From Enterobacter hormaechei ATCC 49162 (GTDB lineage: Bacteria; Pseudomonadota; Gammaproteobacteria; Enterobacterales; Enterobacteriaceae), in assembly GCF_001875655.1 (NCBI RefSeq), contig NZ_MKEQ01000002.1:496001-560000 (forward strand): 64,000 bases of DNA, given 5' to 3'. Below the pieces are notes generated by a model. It was not told the origin of the DNA. It saw only the letters and a program-made list of their open reading frames with translations, and ran no database searches. Below, piece after piece: positions 27,992 through 38,148 of the stretch. The position numbers were made by a program, and so were the translations under genes. Each line of letters opens with the position of its first letter. Within the stretch, counting starts at the first letter, position 1.

Positions 27992-28317
27992 TGGCAAAGA
28001 ATCGTAGCCGTCGTCTGCGTAAAAAGATGCACATCGAAGAATTCCAGGAAGTGGGTTTCTCCGTTGCCTGGCGTTTCCCGGAAGGCACCAGCGTTGAGCA
28101 GATCGATCAGGACGTTGATGCGTTCATCAACGAGGTGATCGAGCCAAACAAGCTGGCCTTCGACGGTAGCGGCTATCTGGCGTGGGAAGGTCTGATTTGC
28201 ACCCAGGAAGTGGGTAAATGCACCGAAGAACATCAGGCGCTGGTACGCAAATGGCTTGAAGACCACAAACTGGAAGATGTCCGCGTCAGCGAACTTTTCG
28301 ACGTTTGGTGGGACTAA
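27991..28317 (+). CDS. yggL: YggL family 50S ribosome-binding protein
   Basis: A 108-residue small protein, the same length as E. coli YggL. A basic N-terminus (AKNRSRRLRKKM) precedes a compact domain with FVAWRFP-like and NKLAFDGSGYLAWEGL segments and ends DVWWD. YggL has been reported to bind the 50S subunit. It is translationally coupled to trmB and followed by a terminator. Confidence 0.95.
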   Translation: MAKNRSRRLRKKMHIEEFQEVGFSVAWRFPEGTSVEQIDQDVDAFINEVIEPNKLAFDGSGYLAWEGLICTQEVGKCTEEHQALVRKWLEDHKLEDVRVSELFDVWWD

Positions 28318-28330
28318 TAAAGCAAGAACG

Positions 28331-28356
28331 GGGCCAGCATTAGCTGGCCCATTTTG
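28331..28356 (+). terminator. Terminator after yggL
   Basis: GGGCCAGC (28331-28338) pairs with GCTGGCCC (28343-28350) around ATTA and is followed by ATTTTG. Confidence 0.8.
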
Positions 28357-28374
28357 TCTGAGGGAGTGTTAACG

Positions 28375-29091
28375 ATGCGCAAAACGTTGCTGGCTGTTGC
28401 TTTACTGGCAATCGGATCCACCGCTCATGCGGAGTATAAATGTAGCGTCACCCCGCGTGATGACGTGGTGCTGAGTCCGCAAACCGTGCAGGTTAAGGGC
28501 GAGAATGGCAATCTGGTGATTACGCCGGATGGCAACGTCACCTTTAACGGCAAACCACAAAACCTGACGGCCGCCCAGCGCGAGCAGGCGATGGACTACC
28601 AGGCCGAGTTGCGTACTGCACTGCCGTGGATCAACGACGGCGCGCTGACCCGCGTAGAGAAGGGACGTGTGGCGCTGGATAAAATCATCACCAAAGAGGT
28701 GGGTGAGAGCAGCAATATGCGCACCCGCCTGACGAAGCTGGATAAACAGCTGAAAGAGCAGATGAACCGTATTATCGAGACGCGCTCTGATGGCCTGACG
28801 TTCCACTATAAGGCTATCGATCAGGTGCGTGCCGACGGTCAACAGCTGGTGAACCAGGCGATGGGCGGCATTCTCCAGGACAGCATTAATGAGATGGGTG
28901 CTAAAGCCGTGCTGAAAGGCGGCGGTAATCCGTTGCAGGGCGTACTGGGTAGCCTGGGCGGACTGCAAACCTCGATTCAGAACGAGTGGAAGAATCAGGA
29001 AGCCGATTTCCAGCAGTTCGGCAAAGACGTGTGTAAACGCGTGGTGTCGCTGGAAGATAGCCGGAAGGCGCTGGTGGGGACGCTGAAGTAA
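28375..29091 (+). CDS. yggN: DUF2884 periplasmic protein YggN
   Basis: A 238-residue exported protein. The signal peptide (MRKTLLAVALLAIGSTAHA) precedes a mostly helical, charged mature region with a Gly-rich stretch near residue 185. E. coli YggN (239 aa) belongs to DUF2884 and has no established function. Start 28375 has GGGAG 8 nt upstream. Confidence 0.93.
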   Translation: MRKTLLAVALLAIGSTAHAEYKCSVTPRDDVVLSPQTVQVKGENGNLVITPDGNVTFNGKPQNLTAAQREQAMDYQAELRTALPWINDGALTRVEKGRVALDKIITKEVGESSNMRTRLTKLDKQLKEQMNRIIETRSDGLTFHYKAIDQVRADGQQLVNQAMGGILQDSINEMGAKAVLKGGGNPLQGVLGSLGGLQTSIQNEWKNQEADFQQFGKDVCKRVVSLEDSRKALVGTLK

Positions 29092-29100
29092 TTTACTTCG

Positions 29101-29288
29101 CCCCTCACCCTAACCCTCTCCCCAAAGGGGAGAGGGAATAGTTTGCGCCCTGTTCCCAAATGGGGGGAAGTATTGGTTTGCGCCCTGTTCCCAAATGGGG
29201 GGAAGTATTGGTTTGCTCCCTGTTCCCAAATGGGGGGGAAGTATTGGTTTGCTCCCTCTCCCTTTCAGGGAGAGGGCCGGGGTGAGGG
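29101..29288. repeat. Repeat cluster: two CCCTCTCCCC palindromes flanking a 35-bp tandem repeat
   Basis: Palindromic units at 29101-29136 and 29253-29288 face each other and enclose three tandem copies of a 35-36 bp unit (29141-29175, 29176-29210, 29211-29246). Copies one and two are identical; copy three has one substitution (GCG to GCT) and one extra G in a poly-G run (7 rather than 6). Each unit contains TTCCC...GGGAA, a small inverted repeat. The right palindrome overlaps the end of the DUF559 gene. Confidence 0.9.
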
Positions 29289-29627
29289 TTGCAGCATTTG
29301 CAGCGTCTCAAGGATCCTCTCTAACACCGCCTCTTCATTATCCCAGAGTTCGTTGTTCCAGAAACGAATGACGTACCAGCCCTTTCGATTTAGCCAGAGC
29401 GTCCTTTGGCGATCGTACTCCTGATTCTCATCATGCTGTCCGCCATCCAGTTCAACGGCCAGACGAACCGCGCAGCAGGCGAAATCCAGAATGTAATTAC
29501 CTAACGGATGCTGTCGACGAAATTTATAATTTTCGAAACGGCGGCTACGTAGTAAATACCAAAGCCGCCTTTCTTCTTTTGTCAGCTCGCGTCTGAGCTG
29601 TTTTGCGTAAGAACGAATAATTTCCAT
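29265..29627 (-). CDS. DUF559 domain protein, Vsr/PD-(D/E)XK endonuclease-like
   Basis: A 120-residue protein of the DUF559 family, related to the very-short-patch repair and restriction endonuclease fold. The conserved core is visible: RRELTKEERRLWYLLR at the start, FRRQHPLGNYILDFACC, the catalytic-type VELDGGQHDE and the end VIRFWNNELW. The last residues (PSPRPSP) are encoded by a palindromic repeat unit, so the repeat supplies the stop codon. Biological role unknown; a DNA-cutting enzyme is inferred from fold only. It sits between yggN and hemW, where E. coli has ansB-yggM. Confidence 0.85.
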   Translation of the reverse strand: MEIIRSYAKQLRRELTKEERRLWYLLRSRRFENYKFRRQHPLGNYILDFACCAVRLAVELDGGQHDENQEYDRQRTLWLNRKGWYVIRFWNNELWDNEEAVLERILETLQMLQPSPRPSP

Positions 29628-29683
29628 CCCCGTACTCTGCCAGCCTTTCCCTCAGTCGGCAGAACGGGATGCAAATTCCTGAA

Positions 29684-30832
29684 TCAGCCTTCAGGATCTT
29701 CAGCGAGGAACAGCTCAAGAAGGGAGTTTAAGAACAGCTTGCCGTGCTCGGTGATCTGCCAGGACTCATCACTCTCGGTCAGATACCCCTGCGCCAGCGC
29801 TTCGTCAATCTGCGGACGAATCACCGACTCCGACAACCCGGTGTAAAGCGCAAACTCCGCGCGCGGCGCGGCTTCCAGCAGACGGAAGCGGTTCATAAAG
29901 AACTCAAACGGCTTATCCGCCGCCTCGACGTCGTGCTGACGCTCCAGGTAGCGGCCTTCCATATACCCACGCGGATGGCGGGTTTTGGCGGTACGCAGAA
30001 TGCGCCCATCCGGGAAGGTCACTTTACCGTGCGCGCCGCAGCCAATGCCCAGATAATCACCAAAACGCCAGTAGTTCAGATTGTGCTGACACTGATAGCC
30101 CGGCTTCGCGTACGCCGAGGTTTCGTATTGCTTATACCCCGCAGCGGTCAAAAGCTGATGGCCCTGCTCGAAGATATCCCACAGCGCGTCATCGTCCGGC
30201 AGCACCGGAGGGCGTGATCCGAACAGGGTGTTCGGCTCAATGGTCAGCTGATACCACGACAGATGCGGCGGGTTCAGTTCAATCGCCTGACGCAAATCGT
30301 CCAGCGCTTCTTCGAGCGACTGATCCGGCAGGCCGTGCATTAAATCAAGGTTAAAGCTGCGTAGCCCAAGCCCCGTTGCCAGGTTCGCCGCGCGCTTTGC
30401 CTCTTCCGGGCCGTGGATGCGCCCCAGACGCTTCAGTTTTGGCTCGCTAAAGCTCTGCACGCCGATGGAGATACGGTTCACGCCCGCGCGCTGATACTCG
30501 ACAAAACGGTCGGCCTCAACGGTGCCGGGGTTGGCTTCCATCGTAATTTCCGCATCTGCTGCCAGGTTCAGGCGTGCGCGCACGCCGTCCAGCAGGGTCT
30601 GCATCGCCGGGCCTGAAAGCAGGCTCGGCGTACCGCCACCAATAAAAATGGTCTTCACTTCACGTCCCTGTGCGTACGGGACATCGGCATCCAGATCGGC
30701 CAGCAGATGCGCGACGTAATCATCGTGCGGCACTTCGCCCTTCAGCGCGTGCGAGTTGAAATCGCAGTACGGGCATTTCTGCACACACCATGGGATATGA
30801 ATATAAAGACTCAGAGGCGGCAAATTAGCCAT
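29684..30832 (-). CDS. hemW: Heme chaperone/radical SAM protein HemW
   Basis: A 382-residue radical-SAM protein (E. coli 378). The cluster cysteines are Cys16, Cys20 and Cys23 (WCVQKCPYC), with FIGGGTPS and the HemW-type HN motif QHNLNYW. It resembles coproporphyrinogen oxidase HemN, but the HemW group binds and transfers heme and lacks HemN activity. The gene overlaps rdgB by 8 nt and ends a five-gene minus-strand unit from yggS. Confidence 0.95.
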   Translation of the reverse strand: MANLPPLSLYIHIPWCVQKCPYCDFNSHALKGEVPHDDYVAHLLADLDADVPYAQGREVKTIFIGGGTPSLLSGPAMQTLLDGVRARLNLAADAEITMEANPGTVEADRFVEYQRAGVNRISIGVQSFSEPKLKRLGRIHGPEEAKRAANLATGLGLRSFNLDLMHGLPDQSLEEALDDLRQAIELNPPHLSWYQLTIEPNTLFGSRPPVLPDDDALWDIFEQGHQLLTAAGYKQYETSAYAKPGYQCQHNLNYWRFGDYLGIGCGAHGKVTFPDGRILRTAKTRHPRGYMEGRYLERQHDVEAADKPFEFFMNRFRLLEAAPRAEFALYTGLSESVIRPQIDEALAQGYLTESDESWQITEHGKLFLNSLLELFLAEDPEG

Positions 30833-31418
30833 TACGCAGTGCTTCCAGTAACAGTTTCAGGGCGCGTCCACGGTGGGAAATCGCGCTTTTCTCTTCGCGG
30901 GTCAGTTCCGCGGCGGTTTTGCCCTCGGTCGGGACAAAGAAAATCGGATCGTAGCCAAAGCCGCCGTTGCCCGCCGCTTCACGGGTGATCACGCCCGGCC
31001 AGCTGCCGTGACAAACAATCGGCGTGGGATCTTCCGCGTGACGCATGTAGACCAGCACGCAGTGGAACTGCGCGGTACGCTGATCGTCCGGTACGTCTTT
31101 CAGAGCAACAAGCAGCTTTTCCAGATTCTGCTGGTCGGTGGCGTCAACGCCGGAATAGCGGGCGGAGTAAATCCCCGGCGCACCGCCGAGAAAATCCACG
31201 GCCAGACCGGAGTCATCGGCAATCGCGGGCAGCCCGGTTACCTGCGCCGCATGGCGCGCTTTCAGAATGGCGTTTTCGATAAACGTCAGCCCCGTCTCTT
31301 CGGCGGACTCCACACCAAGGTCGGTCTGGGCCACTACATCCAGCCCAAAATCATTTAATAGCGAGGCCAGCTCGCGCACTTTTCCGGCGTTACCGGTGGC
31401 GAGAACAACTTTCTGCAT
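30825..31418 (-). CDS. rdgB: XTP/dITP pyrophosphatase RdgB
   Basis: A 197-residue Ham1-family nucleotide pyrophosphatase that removes dITP, dXTP and related noncanonical nucleotides. The signature start [14 protein letters not shown], the middle motif IADDSGL and the C-terminal SHRGRALK segment are present. It lies 3 nt after yggU and overlaps hemW by 8 nt. Confidence 0.96.
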   Translation of the reverse strand: MQKVVLATGNAGKVRELASLLNDFGLDVVAQTDLGVESAEETGLTFIENAILKARHAAQVTGLPAIADDSGLAVDFLGGAPGIYSARYSGVDATDQQNLEKLLVALKDVPDDQRTAQFHCVLVYMRHAEDPTPIVCHGSWPGVITREAAGNGGFGYDPIFFVPTEGKTAAELTREEKSAISHRGRALKLLLEALRNG

Positions 31419-31421
31419 GGT

Positions 31422-31718
31422 TTAGTCCTGTTCTGTCAGAGCCGCGACTTCCGTCGGGATAGATTGCGGATTGAGGATTTTTACCTGTTTATGCCGCCCA
31501 AGTTCACCTTTTTCTATGATGACCTGGCTTTTAGCGACGCGAAACTGTTTTGCCAGATATTTGGTCAGATGCGCGTTCGCCTGACCATCAACCGGCGGGG
31601 CGGTGATGGCGACTTTTAACTCGTCGCCATGCAGCCCAACAATGCTGTCGCGGCTGGCTTTCGGCTGAATATACAGCCGTAAAACCAGCCCGTCGGCGCA
31701 GGGGCTTACTGCACTCAT
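31422..31718 (-). CDS. yggU: DUF167 family protein YggU
   Basis: A 98-residue cytoplasmic protein of the DUF167 family (E. coli 96 aa). The typical segments [19 protein letters not shown] and [12 protein letters not shown] are present. Function unknown. Start 31718 overlaps the yggT stop by 4 nt (ATGA), which supports it over the ATG at 31730. Confidence 0.94.
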   Translation of the reverse strand: MSAVSPCADGLVLRLYIQPKASRDSIVGLHGDELKVAITAPPVDGQANAHLTKYLAKQFRVAKSQVIIEKGELGRHKQVKILNPQSIPTEVAALTEQD

Positions 31719-32281
31719 AGCGCCATCCACAGCCCCGGCAGCAGCATATTACCCGTCGCCTGTAACAGCTCCGCGATACCCATGTTAAGCACGTACAGCA
31801 GCAGAACGAGGAGCATCGGGGAGAAGTCGATTCCGCCCATTGCCGGGAGCAGGCTGCGAATCGGACGCAGCAGCGGTTCCGTCAGCTGAATCAACGCGTA
31901 TTCCACCGGGCTACGGCCCCGGCTTACCCAGCTCATGATTGCCATCACCAGCAGGACCCAGAAGATCAGCGAACCGACGGTTTTCACAAGGATCAGTACG
32001 GCGGCAATCCAGATAATCGGCTGGAAAGTGATGACCATAAACAGCACGATCGCTTTGATAACGCTAAGAATAAACGCCATCAGCAGAGATGAACTGTCAA
32101 TCGGCCCCATTGCCGGAATAACGCGGCGAAGCGGCCCCACAACAGGCTGCGTGATTTTCACGATGAATTGTGAGAATGGGTTGTAAAAATCACAACGGGC
32201 CCACTGCATCCAGACGCGCAACAGCAGCGCCATCGTATACAGTTCAATGACCGTTGAAAGCAGGAAAGTCAACGTCTTCAT
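31715..32281 (-). CDS. yggT: YggT family membrane protein
   Basis: A 188-residue integral membrane protein, the same length as E. coli YggT. It consists of two YGGT repeats, each with hydrophobic helices and a conserved P-x-RR/RS-x-xPAMG loop ([10 protein letters not shown] and [10 protein letters not shown]). It is implicated in membrane and osmotic functions, without firm biochemistry. The pairing with yggS is widely conserved. Confidence 0.94.
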   Translation of the reverse strand: MKTLTFLLSTVIELYTMALLLRVWMQWARCDFYNPFSQFIVKITQPVVGPLRRVIPAMGPIDSSSLLMAFILSVIKAIVLFMVITFQPIIWIAAVLILVKTVGSLIFWVLLVMAIMSWVSRGRSPVEYALIQLTEPLLRPIRSLLPAMGGIDFSPMLLVLLLYVLNMGIAELLQATGNMLLPGLWMAL

Positions 32282-32302
32282 GGCGTTCCTCAGGTTTCCT
32301 TA

Positions 32303-33004
32303 TTATTGGGTGTAATCGCGCGCACCGAAAATTGCCGTGCCGATGCGCACCATGGTACTGCCTGCCGCGATGGCGGCTTCCATATCGTCCGACATGCCCA
32401 GAGAAAGCGTGTCTACCGTGTCATAGCGCGCTTTAAGCGCCTCAAATGCTACAGCCATTTGCTGTGCCACGGCAAACTGCCTTTCATAACTTGACTCTGG
32501 TGCCGGAATGGCCATCAGCCCGCGCAGGGTTAAGCGCGGCAGCGCCGCCACGTCAGCCGCCAGCTGATCCAGTTCGCTCAGCCTAATGCCGGACTTGCTG
32601 TTTTCATCACTGATGTTGATTTGAATCAGCACGTTAAGCGCTGGCATCTCCATAGGACGCTGGTCGCTCAGACGGGTAGCAATGCGCAGACGATCGAGGG
32701 TGTGACACCAGTCGAAGTGCTCTGCGACCAGTCGGCTTTTGTTCGACTGTAGCGGACCGATAAAGTGCCATTGCAGATCTGTATTTCCCCGCTCCCGGAA
32801 AGCACGGATCTTATCCACGCCTTCCTGCACATAGTTTTCACCAAAGGCGCGATGACCGGCGACTATCGCTTCTGCGATGGCGCTCGCAGGCTTGGTTTTG
32901 CTGACTGCAAGCAACGTAACTTCTTCTGAAGCACGGCCGCAACGCGTTGCTGCGGCTGAGATTTTGTCCCGGACCTGTGCCAGGTTATGCGCAATGTCGT
33001 TCAT
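32303..33004 (-). CDS. yggS: PLP homeostasis protein YggS
   Basis: A 233-residue PLP-binding protein with a TIM-barrel alanine-racemase N-terminal fold and no known enzymatic activity. The PLP lysine is Lys36 (AVSKTKPA); the HFIGPLQSNK and SLGMSDDMEAAI motifs are present. It maintains intracellular pyridoxal phosphate balance. It is divergent from yggR with only 17 bp between start codons. Confidence 0.96.
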   Translation of the reverse strand: MNDIAHNLAQVRDKISAAATRCGRASEEVTLLAVSKTKPASAIAEAIVAGHRAFGENYVQEGVDKIRAFRERGNTDLQWHFIGPLQSNKSRLVAEHFDWCHTLDRLRIATRLSDQRPMEMPALNVLIQINISDENSKSGIRLSELDQLAADVAALPRLTLRGLMAIPAPESSYERQFAVAQQMAVAFEALKARYDTVDTLSLGMSDDMEAAIAAGSTMVRIGTAIFGARDYTQ

Positions 33005-33021
33005 TTTCCGAGGAGTAGTCT

Positions 33022-34002
33022 ATGGATGTGGAAGAAATTGTGGCCCTTAGTGTAAAGCATAACGTCTCCGATCTACACCTGTGCAGTGATTCGCCGCCGC
33101 GCTGGCGCAGGTCAGGCCGTCTTGAACCAGCGCCGTTTCCGCCCCCGGATGTGGAGGCGTTATTAAAAGCGTGGCTCAACGACGAACAGCAGGGCGCATG
33201 GTGGGCAAACGGGCAGGTGGATTTTGCCGTTACCCTCGCAGGCCGTCAGCGGCTGCGCGGCAGTGCGTTTAAGCATATGCACGGCGTTTCGATCGCGCTG
33301 CGGCTGTTGCCGCTGACGTGCCCGCAGCTCTCTGCGTTAGGTGTGCCGCGAGCGATCCCGGAACTGCTGTCCAATGACAATGGCCTGATTCTGGTCACCG
33401 GCGCCACCGGCAGCGGGAAATCGACCACTCTGGCCGCGATGGTGGATTTCCTCAATCACCACACGGACGGGCATATTCTGACCCTGGAAGATCCGGTGGA
33501 GTTTATGTACCAGAGCGAACGGTGTCTGATCCAGCAGCGGGAAATTGGCCAGCACAGCCCCTCCTTTGCCGAGGCCCTGCGCAGCGCGCTGCGTGAAGAT
33601 CCGGATGTGATTCTGCTGGGTGAGTTGCGCGACAGCGAAACAATACGCCTGGCACTGACGGCGGCGGAAACCGGCCATCTGGTGTTAGCCACGCTGCACA
33701 CGCGCGGTGCAGCGCAGGCGATTGAGCGCCTGGTCGATACCTTCCCGGCGCAGGAGAAAGATCCGGTGCGCAATCAGCTGGCGGGAAGCCTACGTGCGGT
33801 ACTGGCGCAAAAACTGCGTCAGGATGTCCAGGGCGGGCGCGTGGCGCTGTATGAGCTACTGGTGAATACGTCGGCGGCGGCAAACCTGATCCGCGAAGGC
33901 AAAACCTGGCAACTACCGGGCATTGTTCAAACGGGGCAGCAGGCGGGGATGCAGAACTTTGAGCAGAGTCTGGCGGAGCGACGGGCGCAGGGGCGGCTGT
34001 AG
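33022..34002 (+). CDS. yggR: PilT-like ATPase YggR
   Basis: A 326-residue secretion/twitching-type ATPase, the same length as E. coli YggR. The Walker A motif GATGSGKST is at about 127-135, the Asp box at EDPVEF and the Walker B region at LREDPDVILLGELRD, with the His box ATLHTRGAA. PilT homologues retract type IV pili, but no other pilus gene is in the window. Confidence 0.93.
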   Translation: MDVEEIVALSVKHNVSDLHLCSDSPPRWRRSGRLEPAPFPPPDVEALLKAWLNDEQQGAWWANGQVDFAVTLAGRQRLRGSAFKHMHGVSIALRLLPLTCPQLSALGVPRAIPELLSNDNGLILVTGATGSGKSTTLAAMVDFLNHHTDGHILTLEDPVEFMYQSERCLIQQREIGQHSPSFAEALRSALREDPDVILLGELRDSETIRLALTAAETGHLVLATLHTRGAAQAIERLVDTFPAQEKDPVRNQLAGSLRAVLAQKLRQDVQGGRVALYELLVNTSAAANLIREGKTWQLPGIVQTGQQAGMQNFEQSLAERRAQGRL

Positions 34003-34012
34003 GCCCCGGCGC

Positions 34013-34429
34013 TCAGTAACCCTGTTCGAAATAGCTTTCGAGGATAATAACGGCTGACGCTGAATCCACGCTGCCTTTGTTCAGCGCCCGGAAGCCACCG
34101 TGCTCGAACAGGCCAGCGCGCGCTTCAACGGTGCTCAGACGTTCATCGTGCAGCTTAACGGAGACGCCAAAGCGGCCATGGATTTTGTTCGCGAACTTGC
34201 GCGCGCGGGCGGTAAGCGGCTGCTCGGTGCCGTCCATGTTCAGCGGCAGGCCGACAATCACGTCGTCCGGCTGCCACTCTTTGAGCAAGCGCTCAATAAG
34301 GTTCCAGTCTGGCGTGCCGTCATTGGCTTTCAGCGCCGTGAGTGGGCGAGCGGTGCCGGTGATCCGTTGACCTACGGCGACGCCGATGCTTTTGGTGCCG
34401 AAGTCGAAGGCGAGAAGGGTGCCGCTCAT
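34013..34429 (-). CDS. yqgF: Holliday junction resolvase-like protein / 16S rRNA processing factor YqgF
   Basis: A 138-residue RNase H-fold protein (YqgF/RuvX). The N-terminal [15 protein letters not shown] carries the first catalytic Asp, [11 protein letters not shown] follows, and [10 protein letters not shown] is at the C-terminus. It acts in pre-16S rRNA maturation. Start 34429 overlaps the yqgE stop (TAATG), so the two are coupled. Confidence 0.95.
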   Translation of the reverse strand: MSGTLLAFDFGTKSIGVAVGQRITGTARPLTALKANDGTPDWNLIERLLKEWQPDDVIVGLPLNMDGTEQPLTARARKFANKIHGRFGVSVKLHDERLSTVEARAGLFEHGGFRALNKGSVDSASAVIILESYFEQGY

Positions 34430-34989
34430 TACGCGTGCCCCGCCACGCCAGGCATGGTCAGGATATCAATGCCAATCAGTTTTGCCGCGTCACGCCAGCG
34501 ATCGGCGATAGGGGTTTTAAAGAGGATATTCATATCCGCAGGGGCTGTCAGCCAGGCGTTGTCCAGAATTTCTTGTTCCAGCTGCCCTTTTTCCCAGGAG
34601 GCGTAGCCGAGCGCAACCAGCACTTCAGAAGGCTGACTGGCAGTGCCCAGCGTTTCAAGCACGTCGCGAGAGGTGGTGACAACGGTGTTATCGGAGATTC
34701 GAATGCTGGACGAGAAAACCGGTGGGGTATGCAGGATAAAGCCACGATCTTCTGCAAGCGGGCCGCCGAGCATCACCGGTTTATCGAGGCGGATTTCCGG
34801 CAGTCGCGCTTCCGCAGGGATTTTCAGCTTGTCCAGAATCCCTTCCACCTGGAGGTTTTCCAGCGGTTTATTGATGATAATCCCCATCGCGCCGTCTTCG
34901 TTGTACTCGCAAATATAGACCACGGAGCGGCGGAAAATCGGATCCTGGAGAGCAGGCATGGCAATAAGAAAGTGATGCTGTAAATTCAT
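34429..34989 (-). CDS. yqgE: DUF179 family protein YqgE
   Basis: A 186-residue protein of the DUF179/AlgH family (E. coli 187). It starts [19 protein letters not shown] and contains the family segments [10 protein letters not shown] and [11 protein letters not shown]. It has been considered a transcriptional modulator in Pseudomonas (AlgH), but the function is not settled. It precedes yqgF in one unit. Confidence 0.93.
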   Translation of the reverse strand: MNLQHHFLIAMPALQDPIFRRSVVYICEYNEDGAMGIIINKPLENLQVEGILDKLKIPAEARLPEIRLDKPVMLGGPLAEDRGFILHTPPVFSSSIRISDNTVVTTSRDVLETLGTASQPSEVLVALGYASWEKGQLEQEILDNAWLTAPADMNILFKTPIADRWRDAAKLIGIDILTMPGVAGHA

Positions 34990-35014
34990 TGTCAGAGGTA
35001 CTGTTTCCTGGTTT

Positions 35015-35058
35015 AAAAAGCGACAGCGCCCAGTATGGGGATAAACACAGGCGCTGTC
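35015..35058 (-). terminator. Probable terminator after gshB
   Basis: On the minus strand GACAGCGCC (35058-35050) pairs with GGCGCTGTC (35030-35022), with a 19-nt loop, followed shortly by TTTTT (35019-35015). The loop is larger than usual. Confidence 0.55.
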
Positions 35059-35063
35059 ACAGG

Positions 35064-36011
35064 TTATTTCTGTAAACGTTTTTCGATAGCGTCCATCAGC
35101 ATTCCGGTGATCGAGATCGGGAATTCCGCTTCGATTTCACGAATGCAGGTCGGGCTGGTGACGTTCACTTCGGTCAGACGATCGCCGATGATATCGAGGC
35201 CAACAAAGATCAGGCCTTTGGCTTTCAGCGTAGGGCCGACGCGGCGGGCAATTTCCCAGTCGCTTTCGCTTAACGGACGCGGCTCGCCACGGCCACCGGC
35301 GGCCAGGTTACCACGGGTTTCACCCCCCTGTGGGATACGCGCCAGGCAGTAAGGCACCGGCTCGCCGTCTACGACCAGCACACGCTTGTCACCGTCTTTA
35401 ATGGCTGGCAGATAGTTCTGCGCCATGCAGTAGCGGGTTCCCAGTTCGGTCAGCGTTTCGGCAATTACGCCAATGTTCGGGTCGCCCTCTTTCACGCGGA
35501 AGATCGACGCGCCACCCATGCCGTCCAGCGGCTTCATGATGATGTCGCCGTGCTTCTGCCAGAACGCTTTCAGCTGCGTTTTGCTGCGGGTGACCAGCGT
35601 TTCTGGCGTCAGGTCAGAGAACCATGCGGTGTAGAGCTTCTCGTTACAGTCGCGCAGGCTCTGCGGTTTATTGACGATCAGCGTCCCTTTCTCTTCGGCA
35701 CGCTCAAGGATATAGGTGGAGTAAATGTATTCGGTATCGAACGGCGGATCTTTACGCATCAGGATCACGTTGAGGTCGGCCAGGGCAATGTCCTGTTCGG
35801 TGCCGAATTCGTACCATTTTTCGTAGTTCTGCTCGACGTTAACGATGCGGGTGCGTGCGCGGGCTTCACCGTTGATCAGGTAAAGATCGTTCATCTCCAT
35901 ATAGTGGAGTTCATAGCCGCGACGCTGCGCTTCCAGCAGCATAGCGAAGCTGGAGTCTTTCTTGATGTTAATGTTTGCGATGGGGTCCATCACGATGCCG
36001 AGCTTAATCAT
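35064..36011 (-). CDS. gshB: Glutathione synthetase
   Basis: A 315-residue ATP-grasp enzyme that joins glycine to gamma-glutamylcysteine, the last step of glutathione synthesis. It starts [20 protein letters not shown]; the ATP-binding region includes [11 protein letters not shown], and the catalytic loop with [16 protein letters not shown] is intact. It lies 31 nt downstream of rsmE on the same strand. It supplies glutathione for gss and yghU. Confidence 0.97.
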   Translation of the reverse strand: MIKLGIVMDPIANINIKKDSSFAMLLEAQRRGYELHYMEMNDLYLINGEARARTRIVNVEQNYEKWYEFGTEQDIALADLNVILMRKDPPFDTEYIYSTYILERAEEKGTLIVNKPQSLRDCNEKLYTAWFSDLTPETLVTRSKTQLKAFWQKHGDIIMKPLDGMGGASIFRVKEGDPNIGVIAETLTELGTRYCMAQNYLPAIKDGDKRVLVVDGEPVPYCLARIPQGGETRGNLAAGGRGEPRPLSESDWEIARRVGPTLKAKGLIFVGLDIIGDRLTEVNVTSPTCIREIEAEFPISITGMLMDAIEKRLQK

Positions 36012-36042
36012 CTTCTTCTCCGGTTATGGGTCAGGCTTTGCT

Positions 36043-36774
36043 TCAACCCAGATCGCCAAATCGCACCTGTAGCGCGGTAATGGCGGTGAGTGCCGTTGTC
36101 TCAGTGCGCAGAACGCGAGGTCCCAACAGAATATCAGTAAACTGGTAACGCGCCGTCATGGCAATTTCGTCAGCCGACAGACCGCCTTCCGGGCCAATCA
36201 GCAGGCGTACACGCTCAACGGGCAGCGGCAGCGTATTGATGCTGGCGCTGGCGCGCGGATGAAGATTGAGCTTAAGTCCGCTTTCTTCTTCTGCACACCA
36301 GTCCTCCAGATCCATCGCCGGGCGGATCTCCGGGATACGGTTGCGGCCACTCTGTTCGCAGGCCGCAATGGCAATTTTTTGCCACTGCTGGATCTTTTTG
36401 TTCAGACGTTCCGCATCCAGTTTAACGCCGCAGCGCTCAGAAAAAAGTGGCGTAATGAGGCTTACACCCAGTTCAATGGATTTCTGAATGGTGAACTCCA
36501 TCTTTTCCCCACGCGACATCACCTGGCCCAGGTGAATGTGCAGCGGGGATTCCCGGTCATCCACGTCGCCACGCAGCACCTTCACGTGCACGCTTTTTTT
36601 GTCGGCGCGCGTAATTTCAGCGTCGAAAACCTGATTAGAACCGTCAAAGAGTTGAATCGCCTGGCCTGCGCCCATGCGCAGCACGCGGCCTACGTGGTTT
36701 GCAGCATCATCAGACAGGGCGATTTCGCCGCCTGGGGTAATCAGTTCAGGGTGATAGATGCGAGGGATGCGCAT
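36043..36774 (-). CDS. rsmE: 16S rRNA (uracil-1498-N3)-methyltransferase RsmE
   Basis: A 243-residue SPOUT-class RNA methyltransferase, the same length as E. coli. It has an N-terminal PUA-like domain and a C-terminal trefoil knot with [12 protein letters not shown] and [11 protein letters not shown]. Start 36774 ([10 protein letters not shown]) is taken over the ATG at 36789 by comparison with the family. Confidence 0.96.
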   Translation of the reverse strand: MRIPRIYHPELITPGGEIALSDDAANHVGRVLRMGAGQAIQLFDGSNQVFDAEITRADKKSVHVKVLRGDVDDRESPLHIHLGQVMSRGEKMEFTIQKSIELGVSLITPLFSERCGVKLDAERLNKKIQQWQKIAIAACEQSGRNRIPEIRPAMDLEDWCAEEESGLKLNLHPRASASINTLPLPVERVRLLIGPEGGLSADEIAMTARYQFTDILLGPRVLRTETTALTAITALQVRFGDLG

Positions 36775-36825
36775 AGTCAGAAATTCCATGTGTCATGCGA
36801 TATAAGCGAATTGCCGTAGTGTAGG

Positions 36826-37533
36826 TTAGCTCTTTTGCGCCTGGCAAGCCCGCTGGACGTACGGGTTGTGATTTCCCTGGACTTTGGCGATACGTTCGTC
36901 GCGCTGGCATTCCCAGTCCGTCACCGGGTAGAGCTTGTCCCAGGCATTGAAGAGCTGCGTCTGCTGGCGGGAAAGGTTGAGATCGTATCGGTCGCGCATA
37001 TAGAAATAGGTACGGGCGATGCTGCCGCGCGCGCGGGCAGGCGGTTCGGCGACTTTCTCTTTGAAATCAACCTTCATGGCGCACTGACCGTACTGGCCTT
37101 CGCCTCCGTTCCACTGGCTGTACATGAAGTTACCGCGATCGCCATTGACTTCACCCACGGCGGGTTGCAGGTTGTGCATATCGCTTTCCATCTGGCGATA
37201 GACCGGATCTTTGGCGCAATTTTTACGTCCACCGTCCTGCCAGCACTGGCGCTGGTGACCAAACTGCCAGGCCGGAACCACGTGTTCCCATTCGATTCGG
37301 CTGGCGCGGTTCTCGTTCTTGCGCACCTTATAGCCGCAGGATGCCAGGTCCACGACCCCTTTTTTACCCTGCCAGTTAATTTTGCAGCCGCAGTAAAAAT
37401 CACCCGGCACGTCGGCGTTAATCTTTACGCCTGCGGTTTTTGCCTGAGAAAAACTGTGAATACCGTCGGCCAGAGCATGGCCGGAGAGCGCTGTCGCCAG
37501 AAAAGCGACCGCGAGAGAAACATTACGGGACAT
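36826..37533 (-). CDS. endA: DNA-specific endonuclease I
   Basis: A 235-residue periplasmic endonuclease, the same length as E. coli EndA. The signal peptide ends near HALA-DGIHS. The ββα-metal region includes [11 protein letters not shown] and [19 protein letters not shown], with four or more cysteines consistent with disulfides. Start 37533 is chosen because it begins the signal peptide; the frame is open further to 37590. Confidence 0.96.
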   Translation of the reverse strand: MSRNVSLAVAFLATALSGHALADGIHSFSQAKTAGVKINADVPGDFYCGCKINWQGKKGVVDLASCGYKVRKNENRASRIEWEHVVPAWQFGHQRQCWQDGGRKNCAKDPVYRQMESDMHNLQPAVGEVNGDRGNFMYSQWNGGEGQYGQCAMKVDFKEKVAEPPARARGSIARTYFYMRDRYDLNLSRQQTQLFNAWDKLYPVTDWECQRDERIAKVQGNHNPYVQRACQAQKS

Positions 37534-37627
37534 CTTACACTCCGTGTCAAAACGAGCCCGCAACGTAACGAATGTTGTTCCCGTATGCAATCAGTCAGAT
37601 CAGGAAAGTTCCTGATAGTTCAATTGA

Positions 37628-38125
37628 TTATTCCGCAACCAGCGGTTCGCCGCACTTTACGCAGCGGTAGGTGGCCTCGCCACGCACCACGCGGTTGTGG
37701 CGGCGGACGGTAAGCTGGTGTTGCTGGCACTGGCAGCGATAGGGAAACGTATTGCGGCGCACCGATTCCAGCTCGAACTGATGGGTGCGACGTGCCGGAA
37801 CGCCGAGCACCGCCTCCATCATCCACTTCCACTCTTTGCCGTGCGACGCGACGCGGCCAAAGTGTTTCCACACCAGAAGGTGGGCCAGCTCGTGCGGCAC
37901 CACTTCTTCGACAAACGCCTGCTGATTTTCCATCATCAGTACCGGATTCAGGCGGATCTCGTAGGCTTCCAGCCAGGCGGTGCCTGCTGCGGTGCCTCGC
38001 TGCTGATACACCAGCTTCGGTTCAGGATAATTACGGCCAAGCTTCAGGTTGGCCTGGGCGAGTTTTTCCCGCAGGCTGCGCATAACGGCTTGCTGAATGG
38101 CGATGGGGAGACGGGGAGCTTTCAT
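37628..38125 (-). CDS. sprT: SprT family zinc metalloprotease-like protein
   Basis: A 165-residue SprT-like protein. The zinc-protease motif HELAH is at 78-82, and a zinc-ribbon-like C-terminus has CQC and CVKC pairs. It is related to eukaryotic Spartan. The physiological role in bacteria is not established. Confidence 0.94.
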   Translation of the reverse strand: MKAPRLPIAIQQAVMRSLREKLAQANLKLGRNYPEPKLVYQQRGTAAGTAWLEAYEIRLNPVLMMENQQAFVEEVVPHELAHLLVWKHFGRVASHGKEWKWMMEAVLGVPARRTHQFELESVRRNTFPYRCQCQQHQLTVRRHNRVVRGEATYRCVKCGEPLVAE

Positions 38126-38148
38126 AGGGGCAGAGCATAAAGCGGGAA

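Noticed and set aside
29141..29246. Tandem 35-bp units as a CRISPR array
   Set aside because: The units are directly adjacent with no spacers, and no cas gene is nearby.
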